DNA of 64,000 bases from Gracilibacillus kekensis (GTDB lineage: Bacteria; Bacillota; Bacilli; Bacillales; Amphibacillaceae): contig NZ_FRCZ01000001.1 of assembly GCF_900143085.1 (NCBI RefSeq), forward strand, positions 1,116,001 through 1,180,000, written 5' to 3'. The translations under genes and the position numbers were made by a program. The notes below the pieces were generated by a model. It was not told where the DNA came from, made no database searches, and saw nothing but the letters and a program-made list of their open reading frames with translations. This document shows, piece by piece, positions 35,176 to 44,780 of this stretch (within the stretch, counting starts at the first letter, position 1; the number at the start of each line of letters is the position of its first letter).

Positions 35176-35937
35176 TTATCTTATAGAAACATTCAGTGGT
35201 GTTATTGCTTTAAATCCTTTCTTGGTTTCTGTTACTTCTACCTCTACTCCATACACTTGCTCTAGCAGATTCTGTTCCATAACATGTTTGGGTAAATCAT
35301 GTTTAAAAAGCGTGCCTTTATGTAGGACAACGACTGTATCCGAATATCTGGACACTAATGACAAATCATGCATGATAACCAAGCATATCGCTTGATTTTC
35401 TTCTGCGTACTCTTTGGACATATCCAACAATTCAATCTGATGCTTCAAATCTAAAGCAGACGTGGGCTCGTCTAAAAGTAATACTTTAGGTTTAGCTATG
35501 ATCGATTGCGCCATAATAACCATCTGTTTTTGCCCACCAGATAACGTCGAGAATCGTTTATTACTTAATTGTGATAACTTCATTCTATTTAGTAATAACT
35601 CTACTTCCCTCAATAACTCCTTTTCTACTCTCCAGGTTAAATGCAATACTTTTCCAAGAAGAATCATTTCAAAAACGGTGAGTTCTGAGTTGATTGCTGT
35701 CATTTGCGGTACATAAGCGATTTTCTTCCTGTCTAATTCTCTCCCTCTATCTATGATTGAGATGCTTCCTTGATGGGGAAGGAGGTTTGCGATCGCCTTC
35801 ACGAACACCGTTTTTCCTGCCCCATTAACACCTATAACGGAATTTACTGTTCCTTCTGTAAAACGAGCGCTCACGCTATCAATAATGATATGTTTATCCA
35901 ACTCAACCATTACATCTTTTACTCTTAACTCAAGCAT
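35176..35937 (-). CDS. FecE/FepC-type ABC ATPase (Zur-linked importer)
   Basis: A 253-residue ATPase. Walker A is GVNGAGKTVFVKA, the signature is STLSGGQKQMVIMAQSI, Walker B KVLLLDEPTSALD, and the switch His sits in VIMHDLS. It belongs to the iron-siderophore/vitamin-B12 type that energises FecCD permeases. It overlaps the permease stop as TAATG. The operon promoter carries a Zur box, so zinc or a zinc complex is the more likely cargo than ferric iron. Confidence 0.9.
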   Translation of the reverse strand: MLELRVKDVMVELDKHIIIDSVSARFTEGTVNSVIGVNGAGKTVFVKAIANLLPHQGSISIIDRGRELDRKKIAYVPQMTAINSELTVFEMILLGKVLHLTWRVEKELLREVELLLNRMKLSQLSNKRFSTLSGGQKQMVIMAQSIIAKPKVLLLDEPTSALDLKHQIELLDMSKEYAEENQAICLVIMHDLSLVSRYSDTVVVLHKGTLFKHDLPKHVMEQNLLEQVYGVEVEVTETKKGFKAITPLNVSIR

Positions 35938-36965
35938 TAAATCTTCCTCCTTAGCATTAAATAGGCTAAGAATCCTACACCTACCAAATTGGTTATAATC
36001 CCTACTGGAATGATTATACCTGGGATCACGATCTTGGACAGTATGGATGCCGTCAACAACAGAATGACACCAAAAAAAGCAGACATCGGAGCTAAATACC
36101 TTTGATCTTCACCCATATATGTGCGAGCAAAATGTGGTGCAACTAATCCAATAAAACCAATCGACCCTACATAAGAAACGGCTGCAGCTATTAATAAGGC
36201 TGATAAAATAAAAACGATGATCCGCAGCTTATTGGTTCGGATACCTAGGCTTTTGGCACGGTCTTCACCGACAGAGAGCGCCGTCAACTGCCAATTATAG
36301 CGAAGAGATATTAAAAAAATAATGAGGAAGACACTGGAACATATGAGAACTCCTAACCAATTTGCTTTTGCCAAAGATCCGAACAGCCAATGTAAAATTT
36401 CTGTCGTTTGGGATTGGTTACTGATATATTGCATCAATGTTTGGAGAGCTGCAAAGAAAAAATTCATAATGACTCCAAAAAGAATCATAGATTTCGTATC
36501 ATTATTTTCCATTCGTTTACTGGCAAGTGCTATCATGGCACTTGCCAGTAAAGAGAAGATCATGGCAGACACAGGAATATTAATCCATGACGGTGACAAA
36601 TAAGGGAAACCAAACACTATAGAAAATGCTGCGCCAAATCCGGCAGCAGATGATACCCCTAAAGTATAGGGGCTCGCCAATGGATTATTTAATATCGTTT
36701 GCATTTGCACGCCTGCTAATCCAAGGGATGCCCCGACACATACACAGGTGAGAGCCATTGGCAAACGAATGCCCCATATGATTGCATTATATCTTTCATT
36801 TTCTTTCGGGCCTTCGAATATAATCTTAACCGTTTCAACCATTGTCAATGAAGAAGAACCCACCATTATATCTATGATGAAAATGACGACAAAAACAATA
36901 GCCAGAATGAATAAGAATTGTTTTCTTCTACGAATAATTTGACTGTATTGACTTACACTTTCCAT
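35937..36965 (-). CDS. FecCD-type ABC permease
   Basis: A 342-residue permease with about ten membrane helices, starting MESVSQYSQIIRRR at 36965; GGGAG lies 8 nt before it, while an upstream GTG at 36980 has no good ribosome site. The BtuC/FecCD family features appear: WGIRLPMALTCVCVGASLGLA, LANPLASPYTLGVSSAAGFGA (ATPase contact) and GFIGLVAPHFAR. As a homodimer it would form the channel with the lipoprotein and the ATPase of the same operon. Confidence 0.9.
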   Translation of the reverse strand: MESVSQYSQIIRRRKQFLFILAIVFVVIFIIDIMVGSSSLTMVETVKIIFEGPKENERYNAIIWGIRLPMALTCVCVGASLGLAGVQMQTILNNPLASPYTLGVSSAAGFGAAFSIVFGFPYLSPSWINIPVSAMIFSLLASAMIALASKRMENNDTKSMILFGVIMNFFFAALQTLMQYISNQSQTTEILHWLFGSLAKANWLGVLICSSVFLIIFLISLRYNWQLTALSVGEDRAKSLGIRTNKLRIIVFILSALLIAAAVSYVGSIGFIGLVAPHFARTYMGEDQRYLAPMSAFFGVILLLTASILSKIVIPGIIIPVGIITNLVGVGFLAYLMLRRKI

Positions 36966-37001
36966 TTCTCCAACTCCCACTTACCCTTAATAGCTCTATT
37001 A

Positions 37002-38171
37002 TTATTGTATTTCGTCTGCATGTAATTGGTAGAAGAAAGCTCCTTCTAATGGTAAAGTTGGTAAAAATTCCCCATAATATTGCTTGAGATTCTCCAAGGG
37101 ATCGATGCCTGTCATCTCTTCAGGATACATAGCTTTAGCTAAATATTGAACAATCGTATAATCAGCTAATGTACGGGCGATCGCATCATCTATCACATAT
37201 ATCTGATTGTTTTTGACGGCTTCTAATTCACTCCAACCTGGTCGATTCTTTAATATACCTTTCGCTGAATCGACTAACTCTTCAGCTGTAATTTGATGGC
37301 CAAGAATGATACCTTCTTTACTTGCTCCATTTGATTCTCCACCGACAAACACCAGATAACTTGGATCTTCCTCTAATAAATACTCAGGGTCAATCGTTGG
37401 CTTATTACTATCCTCCATAAACCCAACCATAATGTTATCCCCGCCCGATTTTTCTAAATAGTTGCCTAGGAAACTTCCTTCTCCACCTGAGGTACCAATA
37501 TCTTTATAACTAGAAATAGTTGTATGAAATTCCGCGAATATTTTTGGTTTCACTGAGCTAGCTTCCAAGCGTTCTTCTATTTCCCTGTAATTAGACTGAT
37601 AGTTATCTATTAATTCGTTTGCCCGGTCTTCTTTTCCAAATACTTTTCCTAGTATTTCTGTTGATTCCACCTGCAACTCCATACTTCCTGTTGTATAGTC
37701 AATCACAACCACTGGTATGCCTGCATTCTCAATTACTGAGATCGAATCTCCTAACATATCATACTGGTATGCTCCCAGAATGACCACATCTACATCTACT
37801 TCTAAAAGTTTTTCGACATCAAAGTTATCCTGCAGGGTCGAACCGATGTCGACCATATCGGCATAACCTTCGACATGCTCCCGATACATTTCCGATAGTG
37901 ATAAGAAATAACCCTCCGTATCATATAAGGAGGTGGCCTTCACTTTTTTAAAAATATCTGGTCCAGCCACAGCTAACAAATTTTCATAATAAAATCCATA
38001 ATATACCTCGTCTACGGTTCCTTCTATTTCAACCTCTCTATCCAGCACATCCACTACCGTAATGACTTCCGCTGCACCTTCTGCATTACCTGTAACATTA
38101 CCCTCTGAACATCCTGCAATAAAAATAATTGCTAAAATTACTGGTACAAGTGTTCTAACTATTTTATTCAT
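37002..38171 (-). CDS. Metal-complex-binding lipoprotein (FecB/BtuF-like)
   Basis: A 389-residue solute-binding lipoprotein: lipobox FIAGCSEG (Cys about 21), then a helical-backbone type binding protein with two lobes. The region DVLDREVEIEGTVDEVYY is typical of siderophore/B12-binding proteins. The start overlaps the preceding methyltransferase stop as ATGA. Acidic and Tyr-rich stretches (YYENLLA, FHTTISSYKD) could surround a chelated ligand, but the substrate cannot be read from sequence. Confidence 0.86.
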   Translation of the reverse strand: MNKIVRTLVPVILAIIFIAGCSEGNVTGNAEGAAEVITVVDVLDREVEIEGTVDEVYYGFYYENLLAVAGPDIFKKVKATSLYDTEGYFLSLSEMYREHVEGYADMVDIGSTLQDNFDVEKLLEVDVDVVILGAYQYDMLGDSISVIENAGIPVVVIDYTTGSMELQVESTEILGKVFGKEDRANELIDNYQSNYREIEERLEASSVKPKIFAEFHTTISSYKDIGTSGGEGSFLGNYLEKSGGDNIMVGFMEDSNKPTIDPEYLLEEDPSYLVFVGGESNGASKEGIILGHQITAEELVDSAKGILKNRPGWSELEAVKNNQIYVIDDAIARTLADYTIVQYLAKAMYPEEMTGIDPLENLKQYYGEFLPTLPLEGAFFYQLHADEIQ

Positions 38172-38866
38172 CTGTTTTCTCCTTTTTTTGGTGCGATAAA
38201 ACGAAGCAAGTAAGAGCTCTCATATTCAGACATCATTCTGTCTGACACGCTCTGATAAAATTCACTATTTCGATTTACATTTATAAATTGTTTCGGTTTA
38301 ACTCTTTTTATTTCCACTGTGAAGCCTTCGCTAATAAAGGCCTTTGCTATATCATCAAGCGTATGTAACTGCATTGGTGTCGTCCCAAATCTATCAATTT
38401 GTGCTTTCATATAATTTAGGCTAGGGTTCTTGCTTTGATCCGAAAACGTAGCATAATAGATTCCACCAGGCTTCATCACGTCTTTTATTTGCCTGGCATG
38501 TGCATATAAATCCTCCATCAAGTAAATAACTGAGGTACTAAATGCCAGATCGAAAGCTTGTCCATACGATTCTACTTGAGCAGTAGCCTCATAAGTAATT
38601 GGCAAGTCACCCTTTCTTTGATTGGCAACCTTGATAGATTCTCTTGCTAAATCGATTCCGACTGCTTTTTTATAGGGGGAATAGTTATATAAATGGCGCA
38701 AAAATCCTCCTTGATTGCAACCAAAATCCAAAATCACTTTCCCTTCTAACGAATGTTCTTCCATTTCATCGATAGTCTGCTGCCAGCCCTTCAAATGGTC
38801 CTCTTCCATTGATTGTTCTCCGTTACTTGTATCTTGCCACCAAACATCATATAACATATCGCTCAT
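38168..38866 (-). CDS. Class I SAM-dependent methyltransferase, first gene of the Zur-type operon
   Basis: A 232-residue methyltransferase: motif I ILDFGCNQGGFLRHL, GIDLARESI, then SVIYLMED and MKPGGIYYATFSD. The start ATG at 38866 is preceded by GAGGAG. It heads an operon with a binding protein, a permease and an ATPase, and its promoter contains a perfect Zur box. A methyl-transfer step next to metal uptake may make, modify or dismantle a zinc-binding small molecule. The family itself is generic and the substrate is unknown. Confidence 0.82.
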   Translation of the reverse strand: MSDMLYDVWWQDTSNGEQSMEEDHLKGWQQTIDEMEEHSLEGKVILDFGCNQGGFLRHLYNYSPYKKAVGIDLARESIKVANQRKGDLPITYEATAQVESYGQAFDLAFSTSVIYLMEDLYAHARQIKDVMKPGGIYYATFSDQSKNPSLNYMKAQIDRFGTTPMQLHTLDDIAKAFISEGFTVEIKRVKPKQFINVNRNSEFYQSVSDRMMSEYESSYLLRFIAPKKGENR

Positions 38867-38893
38867 GTATTTTTCTCCTCACTAAAACAAAAT

Positions 38894-38918
38894 ATAAATC
38901 GTAATAATTACGATTTAT
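38894..38918. promoter_or_regulatory. Zur box
   Basis: A 25-bp palindrome centred at 38906: TCGTAAT-A-ATTACGA flanked by AAA/TTT and AT. The 7-1-7 core is the consensus of the B. subtilis zinc repressor Zur and differs from Fur (TGATAAT) and PerR (TTATAAT) boxes. It lies 28-52 nt before the methyltransferase start, next to a TATACT -10. Confidence 0.88.
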
Positions 38919-38972
38919 TAAGTAGTATACATTAGATATATGAATGGATGCAAGACTTATGTCAATGAATTG

Positions 38973-39020
38973 AAGAAAACCACTACCCAATCTGATCAGA
39001 AAGGATAGAGGTTTTCTTAT
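38973..39020 (-). terminator. Hairpin downstream of the divergent promoter region
   Basis: AAGAAAACC pairs with GGTTTTCTT around a 28-nt loop. It lies beyond the ABC ATPase stop at 39097 and REP 4, so on the minus strand it terminates the transporter operon. Confidence 0.55.
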
Positions 39021-39067
39021 TCGTTATCGTTAATTTCTGTATAGTCTGTTCGTCCAAAAACTTGTTT

Positions 39068-39095
39068 TGAAACACGAGAACCGTCCCCATGTTTC
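39068..39095. repeat. REP-like palindrome 4
   Basis: TGAAACACGAGAACCGTCCC through ATGTTTC, separated by 1 nt from the TAA stop of the ABC ATPase gene (39097-39099). Confidence 0.85.
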
Positions 39096-39096
39096 T

Positions 39097-40002
39097 TTAT
39101 TCCTCTAAAAAAATCTCCTCCAGTGAAGGTTCTTCGACGTCGACTCGGTATATATCTATTTTATATGTACCTAGGGCGCGTATGATTTCGGCAATTTTTT
39201 TCTCACTTTCTACTTGGAGTGTGAACTGAGAGTCTTTCATATCTAATTGATTCCCTGCTTGCTGGAGCCATTTTTGCATCGTGTCCAAGTCTGCAGATCG
39301 AATCGGTGCGTGTTTAATCGTAACCGTAATGGTGGATTGGTAATATGCCCGGAGTTCTTCCATTGAACCCATCTTTCTAATGTTTCCATCTTTCATAATA
39401 GCAATCCGAGAACAAACTTTCTCTACTTCATCTAAATTATGCGAGGTCATAAAAATCGTTTTTCCCTGTTGATGTAACTGTCGAATCAATTGATGAATAT
39501 GAATAACCGATTCTGCATCTAACCCTGAGGTCGGTTCATCTAAGAAAATTAATTGCGGGTCATGGATAACTGCCTGAGCTATTGCGAGCTTCTTTTTCAT
39601 CCCGAATGAAAATTTTGCTGTCTTTTTATTTGCGTGTGCTTCGAGTCCGACAAGCTTTAACACATCGATACAACGCTGACGAGTTACCGGCTTACCTGAG
39701 ACGTCCGCTAGATAATGAAGATGCTTTATTGCTGACATTGATCCGTATAAGGAGGAGTAATCAGGCATAACGCCTAGCTCCTTTTTAATAGTATCATTCG
39801 GCCCTTTTACTCCTAACAAATTATAAGAACCTGAGCTTGGTTGAATAATTCCTGTTAACATATTAATAAATGTCGACTTTCCTGCCCCATTCCGACCCAA
39901 AAAACCTAATATTTCTCCTGTTTCAACTTGCAGATCAATATTATCTACGACTGTATTTCTCCAAAATGATTTCGATAATTGCTTTGTTTCAATAGCCAAC
40001 AT
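39097..40002 (-). CDS. ABC transporter ATP-binding protein (ABC-2 exporter)
   Basis: A 301-residue ATPase of the CcmA/YhcG type: GRNGAGKSTFINMLTG, KFSFGMKKKLAIAQAVI, LIFLDEPTSGLDAES and switch MTSHNL. A C-terminal regulatory domain ends in EEPSLEEIFLEE, a common end of drug/lantibiotic-type ABC ATPases. It directly abuts the permease gene at 40003 (TAA-ATG). The divergent two-component system suggests control of this exporter. Confidence 0.9.
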   Translation of the reverse strand: MLAIETKQLSKSFWRNTVVDNIDLQVETGEILGFLGRNGAGKSTFINMLTGIIQPSSGSYNLLGVKGPNDTIKKELGVMPDYSSLYGSMSAIKHLHYLADVSGKPVTRQRCIDVLKLVGLEAHANKKTAKFSFGMKKKLAIAQAVIHDPQLIFLDEPTSGLDAESVIHIHQLIRQLHQQGKTIFMTSHNLDEVEKVCSRIAIMKDGNIRKMGSMEELRAYYQSTITVTIKHAPIRSADLDTMQKWLQQAGNQLDMKDSQFTLQVESEKKIAEIIRALGTYKIDIYRVDVEEPSLEEIFLEE

Positions 40003-40695
40003 TTAGCATTCCCTCCTTCTGAATACAAGTAATGCGATATATATCATAACCCCAGCTAATAATAGAATGACAAGAAATTCAAAGTTTTGATCTTCTGTAT
40101 AATAGAATGGTAAGACATACTTTAGCCAGCTTACCCATCCATTAGAAGTTAACGTGACCCAGCCGTTAAAAATAGGGAACGCTAACCCAATAACAATACT
40201 TAAAAACATGGTAAGACTTGGTTTTGGCAGCAGCACAGACATTAACACAGTAAATGCACTATAATAGACTGCCAAGCTTGTAGATTGAAAAAAGATAATA
40301 AAATCAAAATCTCGGACAAATATACTGATGATCACAAATGAAGTCAGTAAGCAAACAAACCAAAATAGCGCGATCCCTAGAAATTTCCCAAAAATAATCG
40401 ATGCACGTGAAGTACGTGTAACTAAAAATCGAATCGTCCGCTCATGGATTTCCCGGTTCACTGTATCGTGTGAAAGTCCCATCACAAACAGCATCCCAAA
40501 AAACATACTCAAAATCGAAATTCCAATGGTATGGATAACTTCCTTTTCCTCGCTTGTAAAATCATTACTTAATGATAGAAACAAATTGGAAAAATCAGCT
40601 GAATAATAGGCTGTTATTAAAAAGATCGCGATCACAATAATCGATTTAATCCCTTTAAATGATTGAATAAATTCTCGTTTACAAATGGCAAGCAT
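40003..40695 (-). CDS. ABC-2 family transporter permease
   Basis: A 230-residue membrane protein with six helices, beginning MLAICKREFIQSFKGIK, the typical cytoplasmic start of ABC-2 permeases, and containing HERTIRFLVTRTSRA. It is co-transcribed with the ATPase that follows. Its cargo is unknown; peptides, antibiotics or lipids are usual for the class. Confidence 0.85.
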   Translation of the reverse strand: MLAICKREFIQSFKGIKSIIVIAIFLITAYYSADFSNLFLSLSNDFTSEEKEVIHTIGISILSMFFGMLFVMGLSHDTVNREIHERTIRFLVTRTSRASIIFGKFLGIALFWFVCLLTSFVIISIFVRDFDFIIFFQSTSLAVYYSAFTVLMSVLLPKPSLTMFLSIVIGLAFPIFNGWVTLTSNGWVSWLKYVLPFYYTEDQNFEFLVILLLAGVMIYIALLVFRRREC

Positions 40696-40846
40696 TTTAC
40701 TTCCTCCTCTTTCTTTTCTAAATCTATTATATAGTCACTTCCTTAACATCAATGAAATGCTACCTTAATTTTTCCTTAATTAGCCACTCATTTTTTCAAG
40801 AAATGGTATGATAATCATATAGAATACTACATTTAGGAGTGCCACT

Positions 40847-41563
40847 ATGCAACAGTCACCTATATTAATTGTTGATGATGAACAAGCAATCTTACAAATG
40901 CTTCAAACCATATTAAATAAAGAAGGTTTCACGCAGATTGATACAGCTACAACCGCCGAGGAAGCAGTAGAACTTTGTAAACACAAGCAGTACGCCATCA
41001 TTTTATTAGATGTCATGCTTCCTGGTGAGGATGGGTTCGATGCATGTCCCAAAATAAGGGCTACCTCCAATGCAACTATTTTCTTTTTAACAGCTCGTAC
41101 AACAGATTTGGATAAATTATCTGGATTTGCCGTAGGAGCGGATGATTATATTACCAAACCATTTAATCCATTAGAAGTTGTGGCCCGGATGAAAGCACAT
41201 TTACGGCGAAATCATGAAAGAATTCCCCAGCAACAAACAACGTATTATAAATATCACGACTTACACCTGAATACCTTAACAGCAGAGGTTACGATTAACG
41301 GAAAAAAGGTGATGCTGCAAGCGCAAGTCTATAACCTGTTAGTCTTTTTTTGCGAACATCCTAATCAAGTATTTAGTAAAAGTCAGCTATATGAGCAAGT
41401 ATGGAAAGATCAATACTTAGGAGAAGACAATACAGTAATGGTTCACATACGCAAACTTAGAGAGCAAATAGAGGAAAATCCAAGCAAGCCTAACTACATC
41501 GTGACGGTTAGAGGACTTGGTTATAAATTTGTACCAGACGGTGATTTGCATGAAAACACATAA
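40847..41563 (+). CDS. OmpR-family response regulator
   Basis: A 238-residue regulator. The receiver has the acidic pair VDDE, phospho-acceptor Asp in IILLDVMLPGEDG (about 53), Thr and Lys (TKP). The C-terminal winged helix ends with IRKLREQIEENPSKPNYIVT and GLGYKFV. TAGGAG precedes the ATG. It faces away from the ABC-2 transporter genes across 151 bp, and overlaps the sensor kinase gene by 14 nt. Likely target: the divergent transporter, and perhaps the beta-lactamase-like gene downstream. Confidence 0.93.
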   Translation: MQQSPILIVDDEQAILQMLQTILNKEGFTQIDTATTAEEAVELCKHKQYAIILLDVMLPGEDGFDACPKIRATSNATIFFLTARTTDLDKLSGFAVGADDYITKPFNPLEVVARMKAHLRRNHERIPQQQTTYYKYHDLHLNTLTAEVTINGKKVMLQAQVYNLLVFFCEHPNQVFSKSQLYEQVWKDQYLGEDNTVMVHIRKLREQIEENPSKPNYIVTVRGLGYKFVPDGDLHENT

Positions 41564-43283
41564 AAGGTTTGTCATGCAATTCCTCGTTCAACTACTTGTA
41601 CTCTTTTTCTTTTTCTTTGTATTAACAGGAACCATTTTTGCGTTAATTGGATATTTTTTTGAACAAACGGAAACGTTCGATGATTTAACAAAGGCTAGTG
41701 ACTCATATATTGAATCTAGAGTAGAAATAAAAGGGGAAACGGCAAGCTATGAGCACGATTTAAAAGTATTAGTAGAGGAACAGGACGGGTGGCTTGCTGT
41801 TTTAACGGAAAACGGGAAAATTATTAATAGCTTTCAAGCTCCTGAAAATCTAGAAGCAGGCGATTTACAGACTTTTTTGTCTCAGGAGCAGTTCGATATT
41901 ACTACATATTGGAAGTTACAGGAGCTCACTGATTCTACTTATTATGTCGTATTTGGCACACATGACTGGCAAGCAAACAGTCTGGAAGCTATACAGAAAA
42001 ATGTAAATTGGGAGAATCAGAAGTTAGAGCTTTCATTATCCGAGAAAGAAGACTTAAATAATTATGAAGGTTGGACGATCCTTGTTGATCGCTCAGGAAC
42101 CGTACTAGATAGCTTTGGAAAAGAGGCTCCTTCTGCTTATGATACGGAAGATTTGCTAGCCACAAACTCCAGTCAACATAGAACGAATACAACAAGCTAT
42201 TTCCATCAAGCTTCCCAGCTTAGATTAATTGTAGGAAAAGCACCTGTTCCTTCCAGCTTGGCAACCAATGTTCAGGGCTCGATCAATAATAGTGTTATTG
42301 TCATTACTATACTTGTAATTTTATTTTTACTATTTGCTACGCTTTGGTATGCCCATAAGTTCAGCTCTCCATTAGTTACCTTTATGAACTGGCTGAGAAA
42401 CTTAAGACAAGGTATCTATGAACAGCCTGTAAACCCAAAAACAGGACAACCTGTTTTGTTAAATAAGCATGGAAAATTAAAAAGAAATTATCATCTCTAT
42501 CAGGATTTAATATTTACTTTGAAACAATTGACAACGATCTTGAAAGAAAGTGAATTCGAGCGTAAGCGTACTTCTCAGTCAAGAGAGGAATGGATCAGTG
42601 GCATTTCACATGATTTAAAAACACCCCTCGCTTCCATCCAAGGGTATGCAAATATGATGGAATCGGATACTTATTCTTGGAGTGAAGAAGAAATTAGAAG
42701 TTTCGCCACTATTATTGGCGAAAAATCAACATACTTGAAGGATCTAATTCATGACTTGAACCTAACCTATCAGTTGAAAAACCAGGAATTATCTATGGTA
42801 AAAGAGCTTGCCGATATCAATGAATGTATTCGCAGAAGTTTTCTACATTTTTTCAATAATTCCATTTATAATGACAAAGAGCTTCGTTTTCAACCTACAG
42901 AAACCGAACTTATTACATCGTTTGATCCGAAATGGTTTCAACGGGTTATGGATAATTTGATCGCAAATGCTTTGAAATATAATCCGCCGAACACAATTAT
43001 TACGGTCTCGACCGAACTGATCGAACAACATTTAATTGTCATAAAAGTTACAGATAATGGAGTAGGAATGGATAAAGATACCTTACAGCACCTATTCACA
43101 CGTTACTATCGAGGCACCAATACAACGGATTTAGATAGCGGCACAGGTCTAGGATTAGCAATTTCCAAACAATTGATAGACCTACACAATGGATCGATCA
43201 GCGTGCAGAGTGAGCCTGGGGAAGGAACGACTATTCGGATGTTATTGCCTGTTGATAGAAAAGAGTCAAAAGATAAATTATGA
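41550..43283 (+). CDS. Sensor histidine kinase
   Basis: About 577 residues from the ATG at 41550; an earlier start in the regulator frame is not supported. A first membrane helix (FLVQLLVLFFFFFVLTG) is followed by a 230-residue outside domain, a second helix (VIVITILVILFLLF), and a HAMP-like linker. Then comes HisKA with EWISGISHDLKTPLASIQG (phospho-His about 360). The ATPase motifs are NLIANALKYN, DNGVGM and GTGLGLAISKQL. The large extracytoplasmic domain suggests direct ligand sensing. Overlaps the regulator gene. Confidence 0.92.
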   Translation: MKTHKRFVMQFLVQLLVLFFFFFVLTGTIFALIGYFFEQTETFDDLTKASDSYIESRVEIKGETASYEHDLKVLVEEQDGWLAVLTENGKIINSFQAPENLEAGDLQTFLSQEQFDITTYWKLQELTDSTYYVVFGTHDWQANSLEAIQKNVNWENQKLELSLSEKEDLNNYEGWTILVDRSGTVLDSFGKEAPSAYDTEDLLATNSSQHRTNTTSYFHQASQLRLIVGKAPVPSSLATNVQGSINNSVIVITILVILFLLFATLWYAHKFSSPLVTFMNWLRNLRQGIYEQPVNPKTGQPVLLNKHGKLKRNYHLYQDLIFTLKQLTTILKESEFERKRTSQSREEWISGISHDLKTPLASIQGYANMMESDTYSWSEEEIRSFATIIGEKSTYLKDLIHDLNLTYQLKNQELSMVKELADINECIRRSFLHFFNNSIYNDKELRFQPTETELITSFDPKWFQRVMDNLIANALKYNPPNTIITVSTELIEQHLIVIKVTDNGVGMDKDTLQHLFTRYYRGTNTTDLDSGTGLGLAISKQLIDLHNGSISVQSEPGEGTTIRMLLPVDRKESKDKL

Positions 43284-43487
43284 CTTTAGATGAGAGCTAA
43301 TTAAAATTATTGTTAGGTTCCAAAATCTAGGTTATAATTTGGAAATGATGACCAATTATCAGCATCCCAGTGTCATAACGTAATAGAATGACGGAGTTCT
43401 GAAAATGGAATCCATTAACACTCTCTAACTAGTTTTTTCATGATCCTACACTCTATTTGTTATTAAATTTAGAAAGGAATTGTACAG

Positions 43488-44780
43488 ATGTATCCTTTTT
43501 TATGGATTGTTTTTGCCGGATTTATATTATTATCAACATTACCACTTTTATCTGCAAAAAATAGAACAAAGTGGAAAATTACTCAAGCGATTGTGGTAAC
43601 TGCTACCATTATCCTTGTCATATTAGCAATCGAACTATTACAAATTCCTCCATTAGTACCGCTCATCCTAGTTGTGATCGTTAGTTTTCTTACTGACAAA
43701 TCAACTTATACGAAAGCTGGGCTTATTATCACTGGAGTAGTCTTACTTCTTCTTGCTGCGGGAGCGTATTATTTATTTCACGATGACCCAGACTATGTTC
43801 AGAAATACATAGACAACAACCCTCAACAAGCATCCATACAGATTAATGTTAATGGAGAAACGGTTGTCAGCCAACAAGCTAACGTAAAACGACCTCTTGC
43901 AAGTGTAGTAAAGACTGTCATAGCAATAGAATATGCCAATCAGGTGACAGAGGGTACAATCGATCCTGATCAACAAATACCATTATCCGAACTAGAAAAA
44001 TATTACCTAGAAAATACCGATGGAGGGGCACATCCTGCGTGGTTAGACGACATGAGAGTTACTGAACAAATCGTAAACGGTGAAATTTCTCTCCATCAAG
44101 TGGCCAAAGGAATGATTCATTACAGTTCCAATGCCAATACTGATTTTTTAATAGAAAAGTTAGGCGCCGAATCTATTAACCGTGTCATAGAAACCTTGGA
44201 ATTAGACAATCATGATCCTGTATATCCACTGGTATCCGCTCTATTGACATCTGTATACTTAAATCATCAACATGATGGAAATCTAAGTGACCAAGAATTA
44301 GAGGATATGCTTCAGGCAATGTCATTAGAAGAATACCGAGAATTGGTTTGGCAGATTCATGATGAGTTGAAACAAGGAGAATCTGATTTTTTTGATGAAA
44401 CGGTTTCTGTCCCTATGGATTTGCAGAAAGTTTGGTCTGATCGTTTACCGAATGCAACGGTTGAAGATTATGGGAAAGTCATGCAAGCCATCTCAAACAA
44501 TACAGCAACAGTGCCAGAAGGAGAAGAAATCCTTCGCGATATAATGGAATGGCCAATGGAAATACACCAATCCAATCGAGAAAAGTATGCCCATTTTGGA
44601 GCAAAAGGTGGCTCAACAGCATTCATTATAAACCAAGCCTTATACGTAGAAGACAACAACGGCAAAAAAGTCGAGCTAATCCTCTTTACCGAAGGATTTA
44701 ACCTTATCGAACGCATGAAAATCAATCAAAACATAAACGCATATATGAAAGAAATTCTTGCTGAATATATTGAGACGTAG
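43488..44780 (+). CDS. Membrane-anchored class A beta-lactamase-like serine hydrolase
   Basis: A 430-residue protein. The first 100 residues hold three to four membrane helices. The rest is a beta-lactamase-like domain with active-site SxxK (PLASVVKTVIAIEY), a Ser-Asn motif (HYSSNANTDFLIEKLG) and a KGG triad-like motif (HFGAKGGSTAF). An extra multi-helix N-terminus and a long insert (residues about 270-330) set it apart from true class A enzymes. Likely acts outside on peptidoglycan or an antibiotic; GAAAGGA precedes the ATG. Position after a two-component system invites an envelope-stress role. Confidence 0.75.
   Translation: MYPFLWIVFAGFILLSTLPLLSAKNRTKWKITQAIVVTATIILVILAIELLQIPPLVPLILVVIVSFLTDKSTYTKAGLIITGVVLLLLAAGAYYLFHDDPDYVQKYIDNNPQQASIQINVNGETVVSQQANVKRPLASVVKTVIAIEYANQVTEGTIDPDQQIPLSELEKYYLENTDGGAHPAWLDDMRVTEQIVNGEISLHQVAKGMIHYSSNANTDFLIEKLGAESINRVIETLELDNHDPVYPLVSALLTSVYLNHQHDGNLSDQELEDMLQAMSLEEYRELVWQIHDELKQGESDFFDETVSVPMDLQKVWSDRLPNATVEDYGKVMQAISNNTATVPEGEEILRDIMEWPMEIHQSNREKYAHFGAKGGSTAFIINQALYVEDNNGKKVELILFTEGFNLIERMKINQNINAYMKEILAEYIET

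Noticed and set aside
35176-38866. Plain ferric-siderophore importer
   Set aside because: The promoter palindrome has the Zur core TCGTAAT rather than the Fur core TGATAAT, so zinc is the better inference.
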